Under the pieces are notes generated by a model. It did no database searches. It saw only the letters and a program-made list of their open reading frames with translations, and was not told the origin of the DNA. A program made the position numbers and the translations under genes. DNA of 64,000 nt from Phanerochaete sordida (taxonomy: Eukaryota > Basidiomycota > Agaricomycetes > Polyporales > Phanerochaetaceae), in the NCBI GenBank assembly GCA_019973155.2, contig BPQB01000009.1, positions 186,001 through 250,000 on the forward strand. The letters run 5' to 3'. Shown one piece after another: positions 54,393 to 64,000 of the stretch; within the stretch, counting starts at the first letter, position 1; every line of letters begins with the position of its first letter.

Positions 54393-55632
54393 GCCCGCGG
54401 AAGAGTCTCTGAATATCGTATATGCCGATAATCTGGATAGTAAATGGACAAGTTCGGGTGCAGCAGATAATACTAGATCAGCAGGTGTTTTCTCATCTTC
54501 GTTGTCGCCCGGAAAGGGTGGCGCACTACTGACACCGAAGCTTAAGGAAGGGCGATTGACCCGAACTCCTGCGCGTTCGCAGGACGAAAACTCATCCAAA
54601 TACCTCTGCAGTTTCCAAACCTCTTTTCAAGCATAGCTTTGGTCTTGTAGCGCTGCTGCATGGGCGGTCCCGTTTGATAACCCATTCCTGCATGCTCCTA
54701 GCGGGCCTTGCTGAAGAACAATTGGCCCACTGTGGACATTGAACAGCTTTAGCGGATGAATCCTACCTTGAACGACCCATCATGCAAATGTCGGTTTTGG
54801 CCGTTCAGCATTTCACGAAGCGCCATTGACGGCGTCCTCAGACATGTTGAAGCCTTGTCAGTCATGCGTCGTAGCCGTATAGTGTACAGAAGTACACCGC
54901 GATCAGCGGAAGATAATCAGCTTGTAAGTACCATTTTCACGGTCAGGTCCCTCTCAGAAAGAAGCTCAATCCTCAGTCACCAGGGACACTACTGCACAGG
55001 TGAACAGCACATCAAGATGACATCTGCTTTCAAATTGAAGCTTCGACATCCTTGTCGTCGGTCATCCAGCGCAAGCAGGCAAAGGCAAGCCCATTTGCTC
55101 ATACGCTTTTCCTAATATGAGTGCAGCATCTATCGCAGCGATAAAATCTCATGTATCAGCGGCTCAACAGCGATAAATACTGTCGACACGGTACTCCTTG
55201 ATTTGAACCTCTCACCTAGTAGGCATCGTACATGTGGTCTTTCCATCTCGCTATCATGTTCTAATGAGAGTTCGTCGTCATCCAGAATATCTATTTGCCC
55301 AAAATATCCTATACAAAGCCTATTGGTCATTGCAACCATTATGTACATGAATGATGGAAGGCGAGGTCAGCGTGTCAAGATCGATCTCGGTCACGCTATA
55401 TAACTGCGATATGACTTTCGTGTATCACATTTCTGCCAGGTTCAGAACGACCCCTCGGACAGAACGACGGCTGCCCTTCGCAAAACGGCTCCCTCAGCCA
55501 CCTCCCTCGAATTTGCGGCCACACGTCATTGTCATCGTTCAACAAAGGCCCGTGATGCAGATTTCCTCGGCAGATGAATTCACCCGGTCTATCGATCTCC
55601 AGTGGGATTTGAATTCGCGCAACGAAAAGCGT
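54393..55632. other. Intergenic region, no gene seen
   Basis: This 1.24 kb AT-richer spacer holds only short frames without motifs. A TATA-like CGCTATATAACTG sits at about 55,393, 240 bp before the next start, too distant to be a firm promoter call. Confidence 0.45.
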
Positions 55633-57057
55633 ATGGACGGGAATGACGTCTCAGCGGCCGACGCTCTGCCAGTCGTTGTACCCGAGGCTGTAATTTTCGG
55701 TACGGACATATTGTAGCCGACTGCACACTGCACACTATAAATTGTTGTTGACTGTCGCTGTGAATAGGCATCTTCACGCATCTCGTTGTCTTGTTCGCAT
55801 TCATCGTATGGTAAGCAATACTTGTTCGATTCTGACTACGCGACTCATGCCACCGCTCTCCAGGCGCTGCCCTGGTGGCTTCAAACAGACCTCCCGCGTG
55901 ATTGTTTTATTCATATGTCTAGTGATGTATGCCATGGCGGCTACGCACTTTGCAACGACTTTACGATACAGCACAGTAGTCTTGCTCCCGGGCACTGGCC
56001 CGGGGTCAGCTACATGCTCAAATCCCGCTGTTTTGGTTGTGAACGTAAGTCTTGCTGTGCAACGATGAACCTGGCCCTTCGATTGAAGTATCAATTGTTT
56101 TCTCAGATCATACTCAGCGATTGCATCGTCGTTTGGAGAGCATGGGTACTTTGGCGTAAACGGCGCGTTGTCATTGCCATATCCGCGATCTTGATCCTAG
56201 CTACGCTCAGTGAGTCGTATCTTGCATCTAATAATACGACGCACCTATATATCTGACATTCCCTCATGGAGTATTATCTTGTCTGAGTGTTCGTGGCCAA
56301 TGCTATCCGCCAAGCAACCTATATATCGACGATTTTGGGGATCCATTCGGCCTTGCCGCCATCGTAATTTCGTTCCTCACAAATGTATGGGCAACAGCAC
56401 TCGTAGGGTACAAGGCATGGTGCGTTGCTCTATCTAATCTCCCTTACATGTTATCTGAATTCTTTACAAAGGGAGCACCGCCGCTCGATGCACCTGGTGT
56501 CCTTAGGCGGAAATGCATGCACCCGTGGCGCAAAGTCCCTTGTAATCATTTTCGAATCAGGAGCGTTATACTGTGCTCTTTGGGTAGGTGCTATCTGGCT
56601 CGGTCGCACGTTGGTGCCACGCTGAGATGTCTAACTAGGCATTCTTGGTCGCATATATTGCCTTGTACACGCATTCACTGGCAGACTGGTACCAGAACCA
56701 AGGAGAACTACATTTCATTGACGGTATGGGGAGCCTGTTCAACACAGTCCTGATTGACGTGATCGTGAGAGCACTCTCTGCGTTGAAAGTCTTCCGGGCG
56801 TAGTTGATTGATCAGATTCATTTTAGGGAATGTACCCGACGGCACTCATGCTCACGATCTACCTGGCAAACTCCCCTATTGAGACTGCGGCGAATCTAGA
56901 CAACGCGGCCGTCGACCTACTCACGCAACAGCTACATAGATCGCCCTGCAGCGTCATGGGCGCTGGCGGTAGCATGCCCTCCTCCAGTACGATGCTGGCC
57001 CTAAAGACTCGCATCGACGATGAAAGTATGGGTGCTTACGGATTGCAGGATGTTTGA
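55633..57057 (+). CDS. Multi-pass membrane protein, basidiomycete family of unknown function
   Basis: Recovered by joining many short exons: MDGNDVSAADALP, EAVIFG|IFTHLVVLFAFIVW (intron 55,699-55,767), RVIVLFICLVMYAMAATHFA, ATCSNPAVLVVN|IILSDCIVVWRAW, RRVVIAISAILILAT, and DDFGDPFGLAAIVISFLTNVWATALVGYKAW. Then come KSLVIIFESGALYCALW, AFLVAYIALYTH and GMYPTALMLTIYLANSP, and a hydrophilic tail ending YGLQDV at 57057. The pattern of seven helices with W-R-A-W-V-L-W after TM3 and a short Ser-rich tail is common in agaricomycete membrane proteins of unknown role, sometimes described as receptor-like. The upstream in-frame ATG near 55,556 would add about 26 residues; 55633 fits the family's short N-terminus better. 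It converges on the esterase gene. Confidence 0.6.
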
Positions 57058-57282
57058 TTATTGCTCCGGTGTATGGGCCTACTCATTCTGGAGACTTTTG
57101 GGATTTGCTATCGACCGAGACTTTTTTATGCTTGCTTTTGAGCCGCGGAATTGTGCAAGAATTGTGGCTCTGGCTCAGATTTGGGAATGCCTGATATACC
57201 AATATTTACTGAAGATAACTCATGTACGAAGGTCGTTTTTGACACCGCGATGGTACCCAGCACAGTCGAGATCCATTCCGCC

Positions 57283-58644
57283 TTACGCTATGCCAAGGAA
57301 CTGGAGGTACTGCTGCTCAAAGAGCGGGACGGTGTGGCCGACACCCTGGGCGAGGATCGCCTGGAAGTTGGGGCCGTAGGTCGCGTTGGAGTAGCCCTTC
57401 GGCAGGTACGACTCGGTGACGTTCGAGACGGGGGTGCTCGGGTAGCCGAAGACGGTCGTCCACTGCTTGATCTCCTCGAAGAAGTTCTGGGGGTACAGGG
57501 TGGTGTCGCTGCGCGCAGTCGCGTCAGCTCGACAAGTATGACTGTAGGCGAAGAGAGACGTACATGGTTCCGTGCCAGACCTGCATCTTCGGGCGCGCGC
57601 CGGTGTAGCCGGGGTACGCGTTGTAGACCTTCGTGGCCTATTCGTCCTGTGAGCGGGTGCATGGAGCAGTCATTGCGAGAGGCTACGCACCCACTGCTGG
57701 CCAGTGAGGATCATCTGGCCCTGCGAGCACTGCGAGTTCCAGCTGTCCTCGGGCTGTCCGGGGACGGCGAAGCAGCCGAACGCGACGCCAGAGTCGACGA
57801 TGCCGGCCTTGAAGACGTCGGGGTAGGCACCCGCGAGGACGCTGGTCATCATCGCGCCCGAGGACGTGCCGACGGCGAAGACGCGGTTCGCGTCGACGCC
57901 CCAGTTGCTGATCGCGAAGCGGGCCGCGTTCGCGATCGAGAGGGAGTCGCTGCCGCCGTTGTGCGTGAGCGTCTCATCCGACGAGACGTCCCAGCAGGTT
58001 CCGGAATGAGGCTACATTGTATATGAGCTTTCCATAATTCGAGCACAAGAAGGGGAGATGTACCGATGACGGGAAGATCACGAGGTAGCCGTAGGTCTCA
58101 GCGAGCTGAGCGAACTTGGAGCCGGTGTAGTACGCCTGGGCAGTGCCCGAGCAGTCTGTGTGGTGCCCTAAGCCAGCTGCTCCCACATTATAGAATAAAG
58201 GAGTACGTACAGTGGCTGGCCACGATAAGAGCGGGGTTCGCCTTCACGGTCTTCGGCTTGTAGACGTACATCGGCACGTTGTTGGGGTTCGTGCCAAAGT
58301 TGCTGAACTGGAAGAGTGTCGAGGCGGGGATGGACGAGAGGCCGGTGGGCGCGCTGCCCGTGGGGGTGGAAGGGGTCGAGCTCGCGCTGCTGACCGTCGT
58401 CGGAGGCGGCGGTGGCGGTGCGGAGTTCGTTCCCGGGATGCACTGGCTGTAGTACGCGCTGTACTCCGTGCATACGTTTCCGGTAGCTGCTCGAAACATC
58501 AGGACTTGCTCTAGGCGATGCGCGCCACGACCTACCGCAGACCGTCGAGCCGGTGTAGCCAATGCCGCCGCACTGGCCCCAGACGGGGACCTGCGCCGCG
58601 GCGAGGGTGGCCAATGAAGCGAAGGCGACCGCGAGCTTGAACAT
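57283..58644 (-). CDS. Secreted CBM1-CE1 esterase (acetyl xylan esterase type)
   Basis: Secreted plant cell-wall enzyme. The signal peptide MFKLAVAFASLATLAAA precedes an N-terminal cellulose-binding CBM1: VPVWGQCGGIGYTGSTVC, an intron, then CTEYSAYYSQCIPG, with its aromatic and cysteine residues present. A Pro/Ser/Thr linker leads to the CE1 alpha/beta-hydrolase domain: VPMYVYKPKT, NPALIVASH, CSGTAQAYYTG, YLVIFPSS. The nucleophile Ser is in GTSSGAMMT (near 57,850), followed by DSGVAFGCF, MQVWHGT and the acid Asp after the intron. His is in GVGHTVPLFEQQYLQFLGIA, with the stop at 57283. At least five introns are used. CE1 includes acetyl xylan and feruloyl esterases; the GTAQAY and domain layout fit acetyl xylan esterase better. 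A TATAAGA lies about 60 bp upstream of the start. Confidence 0.9.
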
Positions 58645-59484
58645 CTTCGCTGCGAGAACAGAGACTTACAGGCCGTTGAGCATCGTCGGAGCTGCACTGC
58701 AGCATCTTATACGACGCAAGGTGTCTTCGACAGCTGACTGTTGTACGAAGGATCAATAAAAACGCGGAGGCTCGAGGCGTACCTTGCTCGTCACATGTAC
58801 CCAGTATTTTGCCGCAAAGGCGCCTGGGCTGGACGTTCCGAAGCGGGCAACAGCGCGAAGACATACAACGAGGCCAAGCTCTGAAACCGTTCCAGAACGC
58901 AAGAACGTGGCCGAGGAGGCATACGTACGTGCAGGATCAATGCGAAGCATGTTCCCCGGATCGTCCGCGCGCACCAGCCAGGAGCGGTGTATCGTCGGTC
59001 CCGCGGGCAGGCAACGCGAAGGTCATGCCGGCGAGGCTTTGATTTTGATTTGCGACGCGAAGGGCTTGGCACCGAAGTCAAAATGCACCCGCGCCGCGTG
59101 TCGCGACGCTGCTGTCGTCAGAATCACCGCGGATGCACCGCAGCCTCGGGGCATTATATGCGCTGGGGCGGCGACGGGCCGCCTGCGACATACAGGCCGT
59201 GCCCATCTGACAGCTGGCATGCTGCTGGAATTGCCGACATGGCCCCCGAACATGCAGCTGCAACTCTGCTAGGCCGGCAGACAGGACCCTTCGGCCAAAG
59301 ACGTGTGGCGGATCCTTCTCAGCGTCTTGGCATGGAGCATTTTGACCACATCGTTCCCGGAAAGAGCGACAAGACATAACTTTCAGCAAACGCACTGCAC
59401 AAAAATGACCACCATCGTCCATGCGCAACAACCCTGCATAGTCTAAGTCAGTTTAGATACGCTGGAAGATACGATGTAGACCGA
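58645..59484. promoter_or_regulatory. Upstream region of the CE1 esterase gene
   Basis: Contains the esterase promoter (TATA-like TATAAGA at about 58,706-58,711, minus strand) and the 3' flank of the CNH gene. Short frames on both strands show no domain. Confidence 0.4.
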
Positions 59485-61438
59485 CTACTCGTCAGGCGTG
59501 CTGATCTGCAGTTCCACAATCCCCTCGTCAGACCCCACCAAAACGTTGCCTTGCTCCTCAGACGTCTCTGCCCAGTCGGCCTTCGGCGGCGGCGCCCTGG
59601 AGAAGAGGCAGCGGATGTGGCCGCCTGGGATGACTTGCACGAGCTGGCCGGTCTCCACGTGGCGGACCTCGACGAACGCAGGGTCGAACGCGAAGATGTA
59701 GGGATGATGAACGGCTGCAGGTTTCTTGCAGTGAGTTTCAAGGGGCGAGGAAAATGACGCCCTGCATACCGAAGCTGGTTGGGCGACCTTCCCAACGGAT
59801 TAGAGACACCTCCGACTTCACGTGCCGGCCAGTCTTGTCGAGGTAGAATGCAATCTCTGGAAGGAAATAAGGACACGCTCACAGACGTTGAGAGCTGGCT
59901 GACCGTTGTAGCACGCGAGGAAGTTATCCTTGATCCTAAACAGGGCCACTGCCTCTAAGGAGCCTCGCCCGCTTGCGAACTTGAGAGACTCGTCGGCTGG
60001 GTCGAGCAATGGCTGCATACCGAGCGATTCGAGGTCGATAATCTCAAACGCGCCCGCGCAGACGAGGCAGAGCTTCGTCTTGAGAACGCTGACAGAGTAG
60101 ATTTGCTTCGGGATGTAGAACTCCTGCGCGCATGGCTCAGCGACTGCGGCGGCATGGCATATAAAGCTGCGCACCTTGAGGACCGCCAGCAGCGGAGGGT
60201 TGCTCCGGACGAGCCTTCGCAGCGTCGGTACGATGGATCGCGCGCGGTTCTCGGGCGCTGGCTCGAAGACTTTGACGGTGCTGGAGAGCGCAGAGGGCTT
60301 GACGGCGCAGAGGACAACTTTTCCCATGCACATCCCAACCTTGAAGAACGAGACCCTCGACGCGAGCCGTTGCGCACGCTCGAGGTTCGCCGCAGAATCC
60401 TCGGTATCCAGTACGTCCAGTGGGAAAGCGAGAAGGACTCCCTCTATGATGCGAGATTAGGGTTTTGTCGCAAGAAAGACAAGACTGGCCCACCAGCTAG
60501 CACAATCAGGAGCCGTGCACTCTGCATGACGTCTATTTGCGTGACTCCGCTCATGGAAAGGACCTTCACGGGATCATGTCGGGACTCGCCAAGCTCCAGC
60601 AAGTACACGCCACTGGCAATTCCGTAGATGATCTTCCGCCCCTGATCTGCCGAAGCGAGCAAGTCAGACTCGTAGTCTTCTGCCTGCTAGCATAACATAC
60701 CGTAAGGCACTGCGCAGCTCACGACCTTGCGTGCGAGCAATTCCGTTGCAATGGGACGCTTGCGTTCTTGCATTGCCTCTTGCTGCTTGCGCACACGCCT
60801 GATCCATCCCTGCTGGATTTCGAAAGTCGTCGCCCAGCATGTCATTTGACCGGATTTGCGACCAAGCCGTGCGAAGGTTATAGGGAAGCCCTGTTCGGCC
60901 TCCTGTGCCTGCGAAGGATTGACACAGGAGATCAAGTTGAGAGCCTCGGTCATCCCGGAAGGACCTTTGGAGATGGCAGTGGCGGAAACAATCAGCAGAT
61001 CGAGCGGGATGGGCTATAAGGCACGTCAAAATATCAGCATATTGGGCAAGCTCATTATAGCCATCAGTCAATGGACGCACACGCAAGCACACTTCATATC
61101 TCTCTTGGTCTGGCTGGGGTCTGAGAACGAGTAATAGGTGGTCCAGAAGAAGCACGAGTCGCTGATCGTGACCTTCCTGAGAGCCTGCATGAGTCCTAGC
61201 CAGGACGCTTTGGTATAGAATGGTATGGCCCTCTGTAAGTCCAAGGTCCTATCGCAGAAGGCAGATGAGTTGCAGATTTTGTCCGACACGAGTGAAAACT
61301 GACCGTCTCTTCGCCAGGTCGAAAGACAAGACGACTAGCTAGATCCGAGATATCAACTCGGACCTGAGCATCGGGGGTAGAATTAGCTTCCACGAGCGTG
61401 GTTGAGGAGCTGTTCATGATTATTGCAGTACTCGACAT
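59485..61438 (-). CDS. PH-CNH protein lacking a RhoGEF domain
   Basis: Resembles the C-terminal half of fungal Rho1 exchange factors (Rom2 type) but begins just before the PH domain. It starts at 61438 (MSSTAIIMNSSSTTLVE), then LASRLVFRPGEE and an intron. The PH domain reads LVLLLDHLLLVLRPQPDQERYEV, PIPLDLLIVSA and a C-terminal Trp in EIQQGWIRRV. The CNH (citron homology) beta-propeller follows: KIIYGIASGVYLLEL, VTQIDVMQSARLLIVLAGG, FFKVGMCMGKVVLCAVK and SFICHAAAVAEPCAQEF. Further blades are QIYSVSVLKTKLCLVC, EAVALFRIKDNFLACYN, AFYLDKTGR, YIFAFDPAFVEVRHVETG and the closing VELQISTPDE, with the stop at 59485. No DH (RhoGEF) or DEP residues appear in the 1.35 kb upstream. It could bind Rho1 or its regulators without exchange activity; the partner is inferred. 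Confidence 0.75.
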
Positions 61439-62791
61439 CGCTGGAGGGGTTAAATATGATCGGCAGTGGCGAGAAGCGAGGGCTGAGCAGCCACTCGTGG
61501 CGGCATGGCCATGCCGTGCACGCGTCTAACGAGGCGAGGCAGAGCTTAATTCGCACAGGCGTCGGCGCGGGTGGGCAACCGTGCACCGCAAGTCTCATGA
61601 CGTTTTCCAGATCTCGTCGGCACGCGCCCTGCGGAACCTGAGGGTGAGTCTCACGTTGGGCCGACGCCGTGCCTCGGAGCGACTCACGGTTTTACGGCGT
61701 ATCGTAGCCCTTGACGAGGCGATTGACGAGGCGCTCCCTGTCAAGCTTCAAAAAGTACGCCAACAAAGTGCAACATAACAGAATGCGACATGTTTCGGAA
61801 TGGACGTCGTGGAGGAAAGTGAACTCTGACGGTCATGTTTGTTTGCACGTCTTTGGCACCCAGCTTCGTGGCGCTATGTTGAGCGCTTGGGTGAGCACGC
61901 GGCTACCACGTGGAAAGGCGCTTACTTTTACACCCGCTCATTGCCGGTTCCGACGCTGTACCAACGCTGTACACTGGTTTGGACCACGCCTCTGCAACAT
62001 TAAGCGACATCCAAGCCGCGGACTCCCGGGATCCTACGCTGTATATTTGCCATACAGCTCACCTTAATAATTCACGCGCCTCAAGGCCGGCGAACAACCG
62101 GCGAAGGTGGGCTACGACTGGTCAGCGATCAGCGCGCGCGCAGAATATTCAAGTCTGTTTCGGATCCACCGGGTTCCGCTCCGTCGTAGATTCACAGCAT
62201 TCTGACAGTAATGGCTGCAGTTTGTGAGTCTATACTCTATTCGATACCGTGTGAGTGCCAGCTTACGATATTCCGCATATTACCGCGGCTAGCTCATTGA
62301 ACCGAGCTGCTACTAAGCTCGAGCTCCCATACTCGGCGCCCGCTACATAGCCTGATGCCAGAGGTCCTCGCCCATCGCTCAAAGGCCAAACGAGACTCCC
62401 GGGACAATGTGTAGACGACTGTTTTGACAGGCCGCCCGAGCGAGATGTATCGCTCGGCCTGCAATACTTAAGACCTGACCCACTCAACTGTCCGGACCGC
62501 TCCCTTCTGAAGCTGAGAGAGGCCGTGCACTCAGAGCAAACGCCATTAAAAACACGCCGCACGCCCTCTGAAGGAACTCTATCACCTTCCTCGCCACCAC
62601 CTTATCAAAGCCATGTGCGTGTCCCTGCATCCGTCGCATATACAGTGGACCCTCATCCCAATCCACAGTTGCACTCTGCCACCTGCTTGCGACCCACAGC
62701 ATAATTCAATCGTCGGAGTTGTGCACACCAGGTATAGTGCAAGGCTCTACGGCTTGACTGAAGAACTTACCGGAGTGTGTATCGGCACAGG
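61439..62791. promoter_or_regulatory. Divergent intergenic region, CNH gene / F-box gene
   Basis: No gene recognised in either direction. Searched specifically for DH-domain residues that would extend the CNH gene; none were seen. Confidence 0.45.
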
Positions 62792-64000
62792 ATGTACACC
62801 CACAGCACAAAATTGAGCGAGGTGCCACTTGGTGCTGAAAATATCCTGTCGCATTCGCCATCTCCGTTTGAGCCCGAGCAAATCTGCTCGATCGACCGTC
62901 TTCCGGTCGAATTGCTACGAGCCGTATTTCGACTGGCAATCTCTAGTCAGCGGCCTTCCAAGGATCTCCTTCCTTCCAATCATAGAGCATCCCTCATCAT
63001 ATCGTGGACATGCTCGTTCTGGCGATTTGTCTCTCTGGAGGACCCGGAAATGTGGACACATATCAACTTTGGTTCTCCAAACCTGGCACGACTCTTCATT
63101 GAACGTAGCCGACCACTCTCGCTATGTGCCTTCGTCGTCAGCATCCCAGAGCTACCCACGCCGCCCTTCGAACAGTGGTCTACGGAGGACACAATGCTCC
63201 GCGAGGCGCTGCAGCGATCCCGCACCCTTTCCCTCCGACTTCAAGTCGGGTCTAACCTCCCCGCGTCTGTCGTGGCACAGACAGCACCGCTCCTCGAGGA
63301 GCTGACGATCACGACGACATCCGCGGACGCGCCCATGCACAAGCTCGCCATCGACGAGCTCTTCGGCGGCGTCCGCCCCCAGCTGCGCTCGCTCGACCTG
63401 CGCGGGTGCCACCTCCCCTGGCGGCGCGGGCTCTACACGGGCCTGACGCGCCTCGCACTCTCGGGCGCGCTGCTCGCGCTGCACCCCGGCGCAGACGTGC
63501 TCGTCGCGCTCGCGGACAGCCCGGGCCTCGAAGAGCTCGCCCTCTGGTTCGCGAGCGCGCCCGGCGTGCTCGGCGTCACGCAGTTCACGGGCAGCGCACG
63601 CCCCGCGCCGCCGCTCCTGCTCCCGCGTCTGCGCCGCCTGGCGCTGCGCCTCCCTTTCTACGACACGCACTACCTCCTCGCCGCGCTCGCCCCTGCGCCG
63701 GACGTGCTCGCGGACGTGCACATCGTCTATCCGAGCGGCGACCTCCTTGGCGCGCTGGCGCATCTCCGCGTGGCGCTCCCGCCGCCGCTGTTCGCGCGCG
63801 TGCAGGACTTACGGGTCGCTCGTACGCGGCCTGCGAGCTTCGAGGTCGCCGGCACCGCGCAGGCACAGGAGGGAGGAGATCTCCGCATACATGTCGAGGG
63901 ACACGCGCAGCGGCTGCTCAAGGCGTGTGCGCCGCTCCTTGAGGCGCTCACCGAGGGTGGCGGTATGCCTGCGCTGCGTTCTGTCAAGGTCATTGACGAA
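62792..64000 (+). CDS. F-box protein with LRR-like tail (partial, runs off the window)
   Basis: Open from ATG 62792 (MYTHSTKLSEVPLGAENIL) to the window end, at least 403 codons with no intron. The F-box is the usual basidiomycete form: SIDRLPVELLRAVFRLAI, then ASLIISWTCSFWRFVSLEDPEMWTHI. The rest is made of leucine-rich beta/alpha units (LFIERSRPLSL, LEELTITT, LRSLDLRGCHL, LTRLALSGALL, LEELALWFAS), fitting the degenerate LRR-like fold seen in these proteins. It probably acts as substrate adaptor in an SCF ubiquitin ligase; the substrate is unknown. GC content rises sharply after about 63,300. Confidence 0.85.
   Translation, partial: MYTHSTKLSEVPLGAENILSHSPSPFEPEQICSIDRLPVELLRAVFRLAISSQRPSKDLLPSNHRASLIISWTCSFWRFVSLEDPEMWTHINFGSPNLARLFIERSRPLSLCAFVVSIPELPTPPFEQWSTEDTMLREALQRSRTLSLRLQVGSNLPASVVAQTAPLLEELTITTTSADAPMHKLAIDELFGGVRPQLRSLDLRGCHLPWRRGLYTGLTRLALSGALLALHPGADVLVALADSPGLEELALWFASAPGVLGVTQFTGSARPAPPLLLPRLRRLALRLPFYDTHYLLAALAPAPDVLADVHIVYPSGDLLGALAHLRVALPPPLFARVQDLRVARTRPASFEVAGTAQAQEGGDLRIHVEGHAQRLLKACAPLLEALTEGGGMPALRSVKVIDE

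Noticed and set aside
55800..55830. Possible tRNA B-box-like sequence (TTGTTCGATTCTG)
   Set aside because: No A box, acceptor stem or anticodon arm can be folded around it, and it lies in an intron of the membrane-protein gene.

Overview
The window is nuclear DNA of a filamentous basidiomycete, most likely a wood-decaying agaricomycete of the Polyporales type. Genes are dense, on both strands, and cut by many 45-60 bp GT-AG introns. Coding DNA is GC-rich. The gene set is also typical of this group: basidiomycete-only membrane families, a HET-domain protein, an F-box protein, and a secreted CBM1 esterase that acts on plant cell walls.

Layout. 1-17,160: three tandem Argonaute genes (here AGO-A, AGO-B, AGO-C), all on the minus strand. 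They arose by triplication of a ~5.5 kb unit that includes upstream DNA. AGO-A and AGO-B keep a DEDD slicer tetrad; AGO-C has Lys and Arg at the third and fourth positions but keeps its MID 5'-phosphate pocket. 17,900-22,900: two tandem DHA1-type MFS efflux pumps on the minus strand, each with a TATA box at about -110. 23,700-24,960: a divergent pair of small, probably secreted proteins homologous to each other. 25,900-28,600: a DUF6534 seven-TM protein and a mitochondrial ribosomal protein of the L20 (mL58) type. 28,700-38,400: an apparent SET-Tad3 fusion gene divergent from PRP8. 38,670-49,800: a large PH-domain protein, a SAP-domain protein and a HET-domain protein. 49,900-54,400: eRF3 (Sup35) divergent from ALG7. 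55,600-64,000: a multi-pass membrane protein, a CBM1-CE1 esterase, a PH-CNH protein without a RhoGEF domain, and an F-box protein cut by the window edge.

How the genes relate. Housekeeping genes (PRP8, eRF3, ALG7, TAD3, mL58) lie in the middle, mixed with lineage-specific genes. The flanks hold the expanded families. The strongest candidate for new biology is the Argonaute array: two predicted slicers beside a third copy that should bind guides but not cut, which suggests division of labour in RNA silencing. Next are the SET-Tad3 fusion and the small secreted-type divergent pair. Exon joins were worked out by eye from splice signals and comparison among paralogs, so exact protein lengths were not computed.
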